DNA of 26,671 nucleotides from JANXVV01 sp038230975 (GTDB taxonomy: Bacteria > Planctomycetota > Phycisphaerae > Tepidisphaerales > Tepidisphaeraceae): positions 1 to 26,671 of the forward strand of contig JBBRMF010000046.1 in the NCBI GenBank assembly GCA_038230975.1. Reading direction: 5' to 3'. How positions within the stretch are numbered: the first letter of the stretch is position 1; every line of letters begins with the position of its first letter. Positions 8,124 to 16,301 of this stretch are shown here, one piece after another. The notes beneath the pieces are model-generated. The model was not told the origin of the DNA. It saw nothing but the letters and a program-made list of their open reading frames with translations, and did not search any database. The position numbers were made by a program, and so were the translations under genes.

Positions 8124-9221
8124 TTAAAGTCGACGGCGACGTTGTAACAGGCCGAGCGCGCCGAAGGCTAGAGCGCCGAGGCATGTGGGCTCGGGTGTGG
8201 GGGTGAGCAGGAGGGAGTGGGTTGCAAAATTTGCGTCAGTCGCGGTGACGAGGATCTGGCCGGCGTCGGTGATGGATAGCGCGTCCGTGAGGCTGAAACC
8301 GGAACCGGCGGGGATCAGAGCTTGGAGATCCTGGAGCAGTCCGCCACTGTAGATGAATGCCGTGATGTAGGTGCCGCCAAGTCCTATTGGTCCCCCGCCG
8401 GCAACGCCAACGATTTGATCAGACGCGTTGATGGCGTTGGCCGCGGTAATTGGGCCTTGGATCTCGTTTGGGTGATTCGTGAGCGTGCCCAACGGAGTGA
8501 GAACGCCGTCGACCCACAAGGCGGCTTCAGGCTGGACGAATCTCTGGCCTGCAACTGCGCTAATAGTATAGATGCTTCCTGCGACGTGGCCGTTCGCATT
8601 GATGGAAGTGGCTGTGGAAGCCGAATAGAAGAATGTGTCGGGGAGGTTGGTCGTAGTGGTGCCGTTGTTGACGGCGGCGTGGTGTTCGCCAAACGGAGAT
8701 CCGCGGCCCCCGGTCTGTCCAACCGTAAAGTTGCTGTTGTTGATTGCGTGCGGTACAAAGTCGAAGGGTTGCAGATTGACGACAGTAGCACCGCTCTCGA
8801 TCGCGTAGCGATCATTGATGAGTCCTGCAATGGTGCCGGCGTCGTTAATGACTGGATGGACTGGCACATATTCAAGTGGCACATTAACACTTTGACTGTG
8901 CAGACCCAGATCAGTGAAGCTGCCAGTGTTCCAAGTGTAGTTGTGATATTGAATGTCGGTGCCGGATACAGTGACCGTACCATACCCGACGACTTTTCCG
9001 GGTGCGTTTACACCGGTGGCGACGAAGTTGTTAGCACCGGCGGGAACGCCAAATGGCGTGGCAATGCCGTTGGTGATGATCGAACTGGGGGTGAGGACTT
9101 GGCCGATGTTGTTGAGAGAAATAGCGCCGACTGTGCCCAAGTCCGCGATGGTATACACAGCACCGTGCACGGGGAAACTGATAGGTGTGAACACAACAAG
9201 CAGTATCAGAAGTCGTCGCAT
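8124..9221 (-). CDS. HAF-repeat extracellular protein with PEP-CTERM anchor
   Basis: The start is placed at the ATG at 9221, not at 9302, because GAGGGAG lies just upstream and the protein then begins with a clean signal peptide, MRRLLILLVVFTPISFPVHG. The 365-residue protein carries HAF-type repeats: Y.I.DLG...A..IN..GQ..G patterns such as YTIADLGTVGAISLNNIGQV, PVINDAGTIAGL, NAINASDQIVGVA and SITDAGQILVTA. The C-terminus TPEPTCLGALAFGALG followed by QRRRRL is a PEP-CTERM sorting signal. It is therefore probably secreted and sorted by an exosortase. HAF-repeat proteins have no known enzymatic activity. It is on the same strand as the DUF2726 gene, with about 120 bases between them. Confidence 0.85.
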   Translation of the reverse strand: MRRLLILLVVFTPISFPVHGAVYTIADLGTVGAISLNNIGQVLTPSSIITNGIATPFGVPAGANNFVATGVNAPGKVVGYGTVTVSGTDIQYHNYTWNTGSFTDLGLHSQSVNVPLEYVPVHPVINDAGTIAGLINDRYAIESGATVVNLQPFDFVPHAINNSNFTVGQTGGRGSPFGEHHAAVNNGTTTTNLPDTFFYSASTATSINANGHVAGSIYTISAVAGQRFVQPEAALWVDGVLTPLGTLTNHPNEIQGPITAANAINASDQIVGVAGGGPIGLGGTYITAFIYSGGLLQDLQALIPAGSGFSLTDALSITDAGQILVTATDANFATHSLLLTPTPEPTCLGALAFGALGLLQRRRRL

Positions 9222-9340
9222 GATCTCCCTCAAAATGATGATGCCCCTCGGTTGTCTTCGGAGCGGTGCAAGATCGGTAGTGCAATGGGTTCGATGGGTC
9301 AATGTTAAATTCGCGTTCTTGGGTGGATCGCCATTTGAAG

Positions 9341-9883
9341 TTAGCGTTCAAGAGTGCGATTTTTGATTAGCGATTGAATCGAGCGTACATCATATTTCGC
9401 CGCGGCAGGGATTCGGAGGAGTTTGACGCCGGCGGTGGCCATGGCTTCGTTGAGGAATTGATCGCGTTGTTGACGATCGCGGCGTTGGTGGGTTTTGTCG
9501 TCGAGCTCGATGGCGGCGAGGATTTGGGTGGTGGTGATGTCGTAGAGGACGAAGTCTAAATGTTTTTGGGAAACCTTGGCGAAGTAGCCCTGCTGGCGGG
9601 CGGCGGAGGAGCAGTCGAGGACGTCGGCCAATCGCACTTTCAGGGAGATGGCGATGTGGCTGGGGAGGGTTTGGCGGAGGACGGTGTAGAAGGCGAGTTC
9701 GCCGTCCGTCAGGAGCTTTTCGCGGGAAAAGTAGGGAAGTGGGCCGGGGGAAGAGCGGGTGAAGAAGATGATGACGATCAGGGCAAGTAGGAGGATCGCG
9801 GCAAGGATGATCCAGAATTGAGTGTCATTCACAGGGGGTATGATGCGGGGAAACAGAGACGGTGTCACGCGGAAATGAAGCAT
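9341..9883 (-). CDS. Membrane-anchored DUF2726 protein
   Basis: One hydrophobic helix (FWIILAAILLLALIVIIFF, about residues 23-41) is followed by a cytoplasmic domain of about 130 residues. This domain matches the DUF2726 pattern: FSREKLLTDGELAFYTVLRQ, then LADVL, LDFVLYD, AAIELDDKTH, RD...D..LN.A....GV.LLRIPA. The D...E.D arrangement resembles PD-(D/E)XK/Vsr-like nuclease folds, to which DUF2726 has been related, but no activity is established. The GTG at 9832 (protein starting VNDTQFW) is an alternative start; no ribosome binding site decides between them. It is divergent from homoserine dehydrogenase across about 255 bases. Confidence 0.75.
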   Translation of the reverse strand: MLHFRVTPSLFPRIIPPVNDTQFWIILAAILLLALIVIIFFTRSSPGPLPYFSREKLLTDGELAFYTVLRQTLPSHIAISLKVRLADVLDCSSAARQQGYFAKVSQKHLDFVLYDITTTQILAAIELDDKTHQRRDRQQRDQFLNEAMATAGVKLLRIPAAAKYDVRSIQSLIKNRTLER

Positions 9884-10018
9884 TGAGAAAATCGTGAAGA
9901 CGGAAATCTGAATACCTCGTTTTCACTCTTGGCGGTTTACTCTGTGTCTCTGCGCCTCTGTGGCTATTCTTCGATTTCTCGGGTTTTTAGGGTGAGCGAG
10001 AAGACCCCGCATTCTAAC

Positions 10019-10046
10019 CCTCCCCCCATGGGTACATGGGGGGAGG
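10019..10046. repeat. Short perfect inverted repeat (CCTCCCCCCATG hairpin)
   Basis: A 12-base perfect stem, CCTCCCCCCATG (10019-10030) and its complement (10035-10046), closes on GGTA. It resembles in composition the CCCTC...GGTACTCC...GAGGG palindromes at 15071-15281 and may be a diverged member of the same intergenic repeat family. It lies about 90 bases before the homoserine dehydrogenase start. There is no T run, so it is not a typical terminator. Confidence 0.6.
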
Positions 10047-10138
10047 AGACCAGAAGGGACCGGAGGTCTTGATCGAAAGGGTGGGGAACTTTAAAGTCAC
10101 GGGCGGGCTTGAATCATCTTTGACAGACAGGCAGAAAC

Positions 10139-11458
10139 ATGACGTCGGAACGATCGTTCGGTATCACCCTTCTCGGTTGCGGCATCGTCGGGGGTGGAGT
10201 CGCGAGGATTCTCACCGAGCAACGTGAAATGTTGCAACGGCGAACGGGGATGACTTTTGATATTCGTCATGTGGTGGTACGGGATGCCGCGAAGTCGCGG
10301 GCGGGGAATTTTAAAATATCGACTGATTTTAAGGCAGCCATCGAATCGAGCGATACGGACATCGTCGTCGAACTGATCGGGGGAACGGGCGTGGCGAAGA
10401 CGGCGATCGAAGCGGCGCTTCGATTGGGCAAGCCCGTCATTACCGCGAACAAAAGTCTGCTGGCGGCGCATGGGTCGGAACTGTTTGCACTGGCCAAGAA
10501 GCACAATACGTGCATCGCCTTTGAGGCCAGCGCCGGGGGTGGTGTGCCGATCATCAATGCGTTGACGCGCGGGTTGATCGCGAACCGGATCGATGCGTTG
10601 GTCGGAATTGTGAATGGCACTTGCAATGTGATTTTGACGCGCATGACTCGCAATGGCTGGTCGTATGAGCAGGCGTTGGCGGAGGCACAGGAAAAGGGTT
10701 TTGCCGAGGCCGATCCGACGATGGATGTTTCGGGTCGGGATGCGGCTCAAAAACTTGCGCTGCTGGCGAGCCTTGCCTTTAATGCCAGGGTGCTGGAGAG
10801 CGATATTCATATCGAAGGGATTGATACGCTGCAAAAAGTGGATATCGAGTTCGCCAAGGAAATGGGATATGTCATCAAGCTGTTGGCGATCGCGGAGCGT
10901 GCGGCGGACAATCGGTTGGGGCTGCGGGTTCATCCGACGCTGGTGCATCATGGGGATGTGCTGGCGGAAGTGAGCGGGAGTTTTAACGCGATCAGTGTGT
11001 ATGGAAATTCGCTGGGGCATTCGTTGTTTTATGGCCGGGGTGCCGGGGCGATGCCGACGGCCAGCGCCGTGGTGGCAGATCTGGTGAGCGTGGCGATGGG
11101 CACGACGCAGATCGAGTTCCGGCAGTTGCGGGTTTTCCCGGATACGACGGCACCTGCGAATATCCTGCCGTTCCATGAGTTGCAGTCGCGGTATTATTTG
11201 CGACTGATGGCCAAGGATGTGCCGGGGGTGCTGGCGCAGGTGACCAAGGCGCTTGGGGATCATGGGATCAGCCTTTCGGCGATTCATCAGCGGGAGACAG
11301 ATGCGGGACAATTTGTGCCGGTGATTATCACGACTCACCTGGCTAAAGAAGGGGCGATGCAGGCGGCGCTATCGGTAATTAACGCGTTACCCGTGATTGG
11401 GCGTGCGGCGGCTTGCCTGCGGATTATTGATCCGCCGAAGGAATTTGCGGGGGAGTGA
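10139..11458 (+). CDS. hom: Homoserine dehydrogenase
   Basis: It reduces aspartate-4-semialdehyde to homoserine with NAD(P)H, the branch point to threonine and methionine, in the cytoplasm. The Rossmann motif GCGIVGGG (13-20) opens the protein. TANKSLLA and ASAGGGVPII mark the end of the cofactor domain, and the family signature EADPTMDVSGRDAAQKLA lies near residues 191-208. A C-terminal ACT domain (YYLRLMAKDVPGVLAQVTKAL to the end) suggests feedback control by an amino acid, usually threonine. The length of 439 residues is normal for ACT-containing monofunctional enzymes. The ATG at 10139 fits the family N-terminus; only a weak AGGCAG motif precedes it. Confidence 0.95.
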   Translation: MTSERSFGITLLGCGIVGGGVARILTEQREMLQRRTGMTFDIRHVVVRDAAKSRAGNFKISTDFKAAIESSDTDIVVELIGGTGVAKTAIEAALRLGKPVITANKSLLAAHGSELFALAKKHNTCIAFEASAGGGVPIINALTRGLIANRIDALVGIVNGTCNVILTRMTRNGWSYEQALAEAQEKGFAEADPTMDVSGRDAAQKLALLASLAFNARVLESDIHIEGIDTLQKVDIEFAKEMGYVIKLLAIAERAADNRLGLRVHPTLVHHGDVLAEVSGSFNAISVYGNSLGHSLFYGRGAGAMPTASAVVADLVSVAMGTTQIEFRQLRVFPDTTAPANILPFHELQSRYYLRLMAKDVPGVLAQVTKALGDHGISLSAIHQRETDAGQFVPVIITTHLAKEGAMQAALSVINALPVIGRAAACLRIIDPPKEFAGE

Positions 11459-11521
11459 TCTAACGGATGGGGATTGTCATTTCCGGGTAGTTCTCTACAA
11501 TCTCCCTCGGCGCAGGACGAG

Positions 11522-11541
11522 CGAGGAGACAAGGCTCCTCG
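11522..11541 (+). promoter_or_regulatory. Hairpin overlapping the translation start region of the ATP-grasp gene
   Basis: CGAGGAG (11522-11528) and CTCCTCG (11535-11541) form a perfect 7-base stem with loop ACAAGG, two bases before the ATG at 11544. The loop exposes AAGG and the stem hides GAGG, so folding could affect ribosome access. No T run follows, so it is not a terminator. Its role is inferred only. Confidence 0.35.
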
Positions 11542-11543
11542 GT

Positions 11544-13034
11544 ATGTTTTCAGAATACCATCTCAACGGAATCTTCGACGAAATGTTCGAGGCGGCAGGT
11601 CAGCCGCGCGGGCACTATCGATCGGTGCATACTCGGTTGGCCGCCATGGGCAGCGATGCGTTTCAGCGTCGCCGGCGAATGGCGGATCTTTCCTTCAAAA
11701 ATCAGGGCATCACTTTTACGGTGTATAGCGATACAACCGGCGTGGAAAAGATTTTCCCGTTCGATCTGATTCCGCGCATCGTGCCATCGAGCGAATGGGA
11801 GACGATTGAAAAGGGATTGTCGCAGCGATTGATGGCGTTAAATGCCTTTTGCCGGGATGTTTATCACGAACAGCGAATATTGCGTGAGAAAATTATCCCG
11901 GCGGAGTTGATCTACAGCGCCAAGATGTTCCGTCGTGAAATGCTGGGGTTGCAGGTTCCGCGCGATATCTACATTCACATTTGCGGAACCGATCTGATCC
12001 GGGATAAGAGCGGGCAGTATCTCGTGCTGGAAGACAATGGCCGAACACCCAGCGGTGTGAGCTACGTGCTGGAGAATCGTGCTGTGATGAAGCGCGTTTT
12101 CCCGGCGCTGTTTGGGGCCTATCGGGTCCGGGCGATTGAAGATTATCCGCACAATCTGTTGCATTGTCTGCAAAACGTGGCCCCGCAGGCGTGGGAGGAT
12201 CCGACGGTGGTGGTGCTGACGCCGGGGATCTACAACTCGGCTTACTTCGAGCATAGTTTTCTGGCGCGGCAAATGGGGGTTGAGCTAGTCGAAGGGCGCG
12301 ATCTGATCGTCGAGAATAACTCCGTTTATATGCGAACTGTGGCCGGGTTGCGGCGGGTGGATGTGATTTATCGCCGGCTGGATGATGACTTCCTCGATCC
12401 GCTGACTTTCCGCCCGGACAGCACGCTGGGAGTACCGGGTTTGATGAATGCGTATCGTTGCGGAAACGTCGCGCTGGTTAACGCCGTCGGCACGGGTGTG
12501 GCGGATGACAAAGCGATTTATCCCTATGTGCCTGACATGATTCGCTTCTACCTGGGTGAAGAACCGATTCTGAATAACGTGCCGACTTACCTTTGCTCGC
12601 GCGAATCGGATCGACGTTACGTGCTGGAACATCTTCATGAGCTGGTTGTGAAATCGACGAATGAATCGGGGGGGTACGGAATGCTGATGGGCCATCAGGC
12701 CAGCGCCGCCGAGCGCGCGAAATTTGCGGAAATGATCAAGGAAGATCCGCGTAATTTTATTGCCCAGCCCATTGTTGAACTGAGCCAGCATCCAAGTTTG
12801 ATTGATGATCGATTTGAAGGACGCCGGATCGATCTACGGCCATATCTTTTGTCGTTTGGTGACAAGGTGGTGGTGATGCCAGGTGGCCTGACCCGCGTGG
12901 CGCTTCGGCGCGGCAGCCTGGTCGTAAATAGCTCGCAAGGCGGTGGCAGCAAAGACACGTGGGTGCTGGAAGAAGACGGCGACGGCAGCGGAACGATGCA
13001 CCCTGATTTCGTGGCGGAAGGAGTGACGGTATGA
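11544..13034 (+). CDS. Circularly permuted ATP-grasp protein (type 2, former DUF404/DUF407)
   Basis: This 496-residue member of the circularly permuted ATP-grasp family is predicted to form amide or peptide bonds using ATP. Diagnostic stretches are YHEQRILREKIIP, GTDLIRDKSGQYLVLEDNGR followed by TPSGVSYVLENR, RRLDDDFLDPL, TNESGGYGMLMGHQAS and RPYLLSFGDKVVVMPGGLTR. The acidic and basic residues of the nucleotide site are conserved. The ATG at 11544 is chosen over the frame's upstream start because homologs begin near MFSEYHLNGIFDEMF; the extra upstream residues look non-coding. The stop overlaps the next start (ATGA at 13031), a sign of coupled translation. ATP-grasp, alpha-E and transglutaminase genes recur together in many bacteria. 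The product is unknown. Confidence 0.92.
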   Translation: MFSEYHLNGIFDEMFEAAGQPRGHYRSVHTRLAAMGSDAFQRRRRMADLSFKNQGITFTVYSDTTGVEKIFPFDLIPRIVPSSEWETIEKGLSQRLMALNAFCRDVYHEQRILREKIIPAELIYSAKMFRREMLGLQVPRDIYIHICGTDLIRDKSGQYLVLEDNGRTPSGVSYVLENRAVMKRVFPALFGAYRVRAIEDYPHNLLHCLQNVAPQAWEDPTVVVLTPGIYNSAYFEHSFLARQMGVELVEGRDLIVENNSVYMRTVAGLRRVDVIYRRLDDDFLDPLTFRPDSTLGVPGLMNAYRCGNVALVNAVGTGVADDKAIYPYVPDMIRFYLGEEPILNNVPTYLCSRESDRRYVLEHLHELVVKSTNESGGYGMLMGHQASAAERAKFAEMIKEDPRNFIAQPIVELSQHPSLIDDRFEGRRIDLRPYLLSFGDKVVVMPGGLTRVALRRGSLVVNSSQGGGSKDTWVLEEDGDGSGTMHPDFVAEGVTV

Positions 13035-14065
13035 CGCAATCTCAGATGATGAACGGGCAGGATCGCGGTGTGACTGGGGTGGCCAATCGACCGATGCTTT
13101 CGCGCGTCGCGGACGCGATGTATTGGATGAGCCGTTATGTTGAACGTGCGGAACACATTTCGCGAATCCTCGTGGAAACCAGCAGCTTGCTCACGGATAT
13201 TGGCGATCTGGCACCGGCGCTCCGCCGTGAGTATTGGCGCGACGTGCTGCGCGTGCTTGGGCTGGATGCCGGTGAAGTAGCCGACCAGATGTTGCTCGGC
13301 ACGGATGAACAAGTTGCCTTGCGAATTTGCCATTACATGACGTTTGAGCCGGACAATCCCAGCAGCCTGCTGGGTTGCCTGACGATGGCTCGCGAAAATG
13401 CCCGCAGCATTCGCGAAAATATTTCCGGTGAAATGTGGGAAAATCTCAACACGCTCTATTGGTCGCTTCGCGGCGACGATGCCCAGGCGCGCTACGATGA
13501 ATCCGCACAGGAAATCTATCGCCAGGTATTGCTGGGCACGATGCTCTTCTCCGGACTGACCGATCAAACGCTGGCCCACGGGCAAGGTTGGCTTTTTACG
13601 CAGATCGGCAAGTCGCTTGAGCGATTGGATCTGGTCTGCCGTACGATCGCCGCCCGCAGCTTGTTGTTGCAGCGTCCGGACATGGCGATCGATTCCGACG
13701 AGCGCAACATTCACTGGATGAGCCTCCTGCGAAATTGCGGTTCGCTGGAAGCGTATCGCCGCATTCATGTCGGTGACATGGAGCCGGAAAGCGTGGTTGC
13801 GTTTCTGGTGCTCGAGCGGCGATTTCCACAGAGCATTCGCTACTGCGTCCACCATGCCCACGATGCGGCCGTCCGCGTTCGAGCGGAAATTGATCCGCAC
13901 ACCATGGATCAAGCCGTCCGCATCCTCGGTCGGTTGAATACGCAGTTGGAATATGCGGACGTCGGTGAAATCGAACGCATTGGGTTGATTTCCTATCTCG
14001 GGCAGATTCGATCGACTGCCACCGATGCGGCTGAAGCGCTTCGCAAGTCCTATTTCTTACATTGA
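13031..14065 (+). CDS. Alpha-E domain protein (former DUF403)
   Basis: This all-helical alpha-E family protein of 344 residues carries the signature MLSRVADAMYWMSRYVERAE near residue 22, followed by conserved EN(A/R)RSIREN, W..LN.LYW, FTQIGKSLERLD and SVVAFLVLERRFPQSIRYC. The family is a standing partner of circularly permuted ATP-grasp proteins, sometimes fused to them, and has no proven activity. The start overlaps the ATP-grasp stop by four bases (ATGA), and the transglutaminase start follows 13 bases after its stop. The three genes are therefore almost certainly one transcription and translation unit. Confidence 0.93.
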   Translation: MTQSQMMNGQDRGVTGVANRPMLSRVADAMYWMSRYVERAEHISRILVETSSLLTDIGDLAPALRREYWRDVLRVLGLDAGEVADQMLLGTDEQVALRICHYMTFEPDNPSSLLGCLTMARENARSIRENISGEMWENLNTLYWSLRGDDAQARYDESAQEIYRQVLLGTMLFSGLTDQTLAHGQGWLFTQIGKSLERLDLVCRTIAARSLLLQRPDMAIDSDERNIHWMSLLRNCGSLEAYRRIHVGDMEPESVVAFLVLERRFPQSIRYCVHHAHDAAVRVRAEIDPHTMDQAVRILGRLNTQLEYADVGEIERIGLISYLGQIRSTATDAAEALRKSYFLH

Positions 14066-14078
14066 AGGATGGCTTCGC

Positions 14079-15041
14079 ATGCTTCTGAAAATTATCCACG
14101 AAACCGATTTGTCGTACACGGCCCCGATCGATGAAACCGTCATGGAGCTTCGTATGGCTCCGCGGCAGGAACAGGATCAGCATCGGCTTTCGTTCCGGCT
14201 GGCCATCGGCCCGGCCACCCCGGTGACGGGATACTTCGATTGGCTCGGCAATCTGGTCCATTCATTTACGATCAATGCGCACCACGATCGGATTAAGATT
14301 GTCGCCACGAGTGTGGTTGAAACGCATCGGGCGCTTTCGGATGCAACCATTCTGCCGGATCGATGGCCATTGGTGTTCGACGATCTGGATTACGCCGTCC
14401 GCGATTTTCTGCGATTTGGTTCGTCCGTCATAGAAGTGCCGGCGCTTCGGGATCTAGCCGATTCGCTTGATGCCAAACCGGGAATGCCGTTGGGTGAATT
14501 GGCGATGTCGATGCTGCGGATGCTCGATGAGCGGTTCACCTACGAAAAAGGGGTCACCCATGCCGCCAGCCCGATCACCGAAATTCTTGAACATCGGCGC
14601 GGTGTCTGCCAGGATTTCACGCATCTGATGATTGGCCTGGGTCGCACGCTTGGCATTCCGGCGCGATATGTCAGCGGATTTCTTCATCCGGAAGGCGAGC
14701 GATATCGCGGCTACGCCCAGACGCACGCCTGGTGCGAATTGTTTTTCCCATCGTTTGGCTGGGTGGGTTTTGATCCAACGAATAAGTGCATGATTACGTC
14801 GCACTTTGTGCGCGTGGCGGTTGGCCGTGAGTATCGCGATGTGCCGCCGAATCGGGGAATGTTCAAAGGCGACGGTAAGGAAAGCATGCTGATCGCCGTG
14901 CAGTCGGAAGAACTGCAAGGCGTTCCCGGTGGGCTTCCGGCGGAAAGGATTGAGGGGATCGGCATTCGGACGATGTATGGGCAAAATGGCTCATCCTATG
15001 ATTCGAGCAATCAGGAAGTGAGTCAGCAACAACAGCAGTAA
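14079..15041 (+). CDS. Transglutaminase-like cysteine protease-fold protein
   Basis: This is a 320-residue protein with an N-terminal bacterial transglutaminase-associated domain (LLKIIHETDLSYTAPIDETV, then MELRMAPRQ) and a C-terminal transglutaminase/protease core. The likely catalytic triad is Cys177 in RRGVCQDFTH, His216 in QTHAWCELF and Asp232 in GFDPTN. The ATG at 14079 with AAGGA ahead of it is preferred over the in-frame start at 14025, which overlaps the alpha-E gene and adds non-conserved residues. The family sits beside ATP-grasp/alpha-E genes and is thought to cleave or rearrange amide bonds in the product or a carrier. A glutamine run (QQQQQ) ends the protein. The substrate is unknown. 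Confidence 0.92.
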   Translation: MLLKIIHETDLSYTAPIDETVMELRMAPRQEQDQHRLSFRLAIGPATPVTGYFDWLGNLVHSFTINAHHDRIKIVATSVVETHRALSDATILPDRWPLVFDDLDYAVRDFLRFGSSVIEVPALRDLADSLDAKPGMPLGELAMSMLRMLDERFTYEKGVTHAASPITEILEHRRGVCQDFTHLMIGLGRTLGIPARYVSGFLHPEGERYRGYAQTHAWCELFFPSFGWVGFDPTNKCMITSHFVRVAVGREYRDVPPNRGMFKGDGKESMLIAVQSEELQGVPGGLPAERIEGIGIRTMYGQNGSSYDSSNQEVSQQQQQ

Positions 15042-15070
15042 GAGGTTTCCCCGGGAATTCTTGTGGTGCC

Positions 15071-15281
15071 CTCCGCCTGGTACTCCGGAGGGGGTGCGTG
15101 ACAAGATCGGCGGGTATTATCCCCTCTCCTGGTACTCCGGGGGAGGGAAGGGTGGGGGTCTTTTTCGATAAATAGAGTGATTCAGCGGATTTCCCCCACC
15201 CCAACCCTCCCCCGGAGTACCGGGAGAGGGAGAAATCGGGTACGCCGGAACTGTCACACACCCCTCCGGAGGGAGGGGACC
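15071..15281. repeat. Nested inverted-repeat cluster (GGTACTCCGG palindromes)
   Basis: Four related C+G-rich units form nested inverted pairs. The inner pair, 15122-15147 and 15205-15230, matches at 25 of 26 positions (the mismatch is a G-U pair in RNA) and extends through G-rich 15148-15158 against 15193-15204. The outer pair, 15085-15103 and 15252-15269, differs by one base and one indel. The shared core is GGTACTCCGG. The transcript could fold into one long hairpin with a roughly 34-base loop. It fills the space between the transglutaminase and rsmE genes and may terminate transcription or be a mobile or REP-like intergenic repeat. Confidence 0.75.
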
Positions 15282-15300
15282 GGATCTGCTTGCCGGGTTC

Positions 15301-16065
15301 GTGCCAGAAGATGATAATCCTGCCGTGGCCAGGCGAATTCACGTTTCTCAAGTATCGGTCGGTGAAGTCCTCCTCGATGATCGAGAAGCGCATCATGTTC
15401 GGGATGTGCTGAGGTTGAAAGAACAGACGGCGGTCGAGGCGTTTGATGATGTGGGGAACATCGGTCTCGGTATTCTGAAAACGGTCGCGGCCGGGCAGGT
15501 GAGTATTGCGGTGGAATCCATTCAGCCGCGCGAGGCCGAGGAATTCAATCTGGTCATCGCGGCGGCCGTTCCGAAAGCGGCTCGGGCGGATTGGATGGTG
15601 GAAAAACTGAGCGAGCTTGGCGTCAATACCCTGATTCCACTGGCTACGGATCGAAGCGTTTCGCTGCCGGAGGGAAAAAACAAATTGCAGCGATGGCTCC
15701 GGCTGGCGGAAGAAGCGGCCAAGCAATCGCACCGCCGCGGAGTGATGCACATCGAATCGCTGACGTCGCTTTCCGAAGCCATCAAAACCGCTCGACTCGC
15801 AGGAGATGCCTGGTGTTTGTCGACCGGACCGGGAACCGTTCCCATCGCGGAAAAAATCGCGCAAATGACACCGGGGACACTGACTTTGTTCATCGGGCCT
15901 GAAGGCGGATGGACGGTTGATGAAGTAACGCTGTTTGAGCAATCGGGGATTCCCGCCATCTCACTGACACGGACCATTCTCCGGATCGAAACCGCCGCGA
16001 TCGCTGCGGCGGCGGTTGTGGCTTCCCTGCAAAAATCGGGTAATTTCACCACGAGCAGCAAATGA
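15301..16065 (+). CDS. rsmE: 16S rRNA (uracil-1498-N3)-methyltransferase RsmE
   Basis: It methylates N3 of U1498 in the ribosomal decoding site using S-adenosylmethionine, with a SPOUT trefoil-knot fold. Family marks are HHVRDVLRLK (31-40), PKAARADWMVEKLSELGV (91-108), EEAAKQSHRR (137-146), the cofactor loop IGPEGGW (198-204) and LTRTILRIETA (222-232). The 254-residue length is typical. The GTG at 15301 opens the frame; a second GTG at 15325 gives VARRIHVSQ, closer to the usual M-R-R start of the family, and may be the real start. Neither has a clear ribosome binding site. It probably has its own transcript, because the repeat cluster separates it from the upstream operon. Confidence 0.93.
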   Translation: MPEDDNPAVARRIHVSQVSVGEVLLDDREAHHVRDVLRLKEQTAVEAFDDVGNIGLGILKTVAAGQVSIAVESIQPREAEEFNLVIAAAVPKAARADWMVEKLSELGVNTLIPLATDRSVSLPEGKNKLQRWLRLAEEAAKQSHRRGVMHIESLTSLSEAIKTARLAGDAWCLSTGPGTVPIAEKIAQMTPGTLTLFIGPEGGWTVDEVTLFEQSGIPAISLTRTILRIETAAIAAAAVVASLQKSGNFTTSSK

Positions 16066-16103
16066 TATTTTGACGGAGTTAAGAGTCAGAACCATTTATG
16101 ACG

Positions 16104-16131
16104 TTGACAGACGCCCGATGAACTTTACAAT
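16104..16131 (+). promoter_or_regulatory. Near-consensus promoter for tRNA-Ile
   Basis: A perfect TTGACA (16104-16109) and TACAAT (16126-16131) are separated by 16 bases. The transcript would begin near 16138, about 34 bases before the tRNA. A strong promoter fits a stable-RNA gene. Confidence 0.75.
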
Positions 16132-16171
16132 CCCCCCTCTCTATCGACTGACGGTTTGCCGTTAGACGTTA

Positions 16172-16245
16172 GGGCTCGTAGCTCAGTTGGTTAGAGCGCG
16201 TCCCTGATAAGGACGAGGTCGGACGTTCGAATCGTCTCGGGCCCA
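16172..16245 (+). tRNA. tRNA-Ile(GAT)
   Basis: The full cloverleaf can be folded. The acceptor stem GGGCTCG pairs with CGGGCCC (one G-U), the D stem GCTC/GAGC encloses AGTTGGTTA, the anticodon stem CGTCC/GGACG encloses CTGATAA with anticodon GAT (16206-16208), and the T stem GGACG/CGTCT encloses TTCGAAT. The discriminator base is A and the 3' CCA is not encoded. Here the gene stands alone instead of sitting in a ribosomal RNA spacer, its common location. The next gene starts 57 bases downstream without a visible terminator. Confidence 0.96.
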
Positions 16246-16301
16246 TCATCATTCCACCTATTGACCGGAAACGGGGCGAATGGCTCGGAGTATAAGGAGG
16301 G

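Noticed and set aside
8322..9308. 328-residue plus-strand open frame
   Set aside because: It lies antisense to the HAF-repeat PEP-CTERM gene, which has a signal peptide, repeats, a sorting signal and a strong ribosome binding site. The plus-strand translation has no recognisable motif.
10097..11338. 413-residue minus-strand open frame
   Set aside because: It is a shadow of homoserine dehydrogenase. Its translation is rich in Arg, His and Gln without domains, as expected for the antisense of a G+C-rich gene.
12695..13912. 405-residue minus-strand open frame
   Set aside because: It is antisense to the ATP-grasp and alpha-E genes, both of which carry clear family signatures and overlap by ATGA.
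14863..15942. 359-residue minus-strand open frame crossing the repeat cluster
   Set aside because: It runs antisense through the transglutaminase end, the inverted repeats and rsmE. Its composition is basic and low in hydrophobic residues with no motif.
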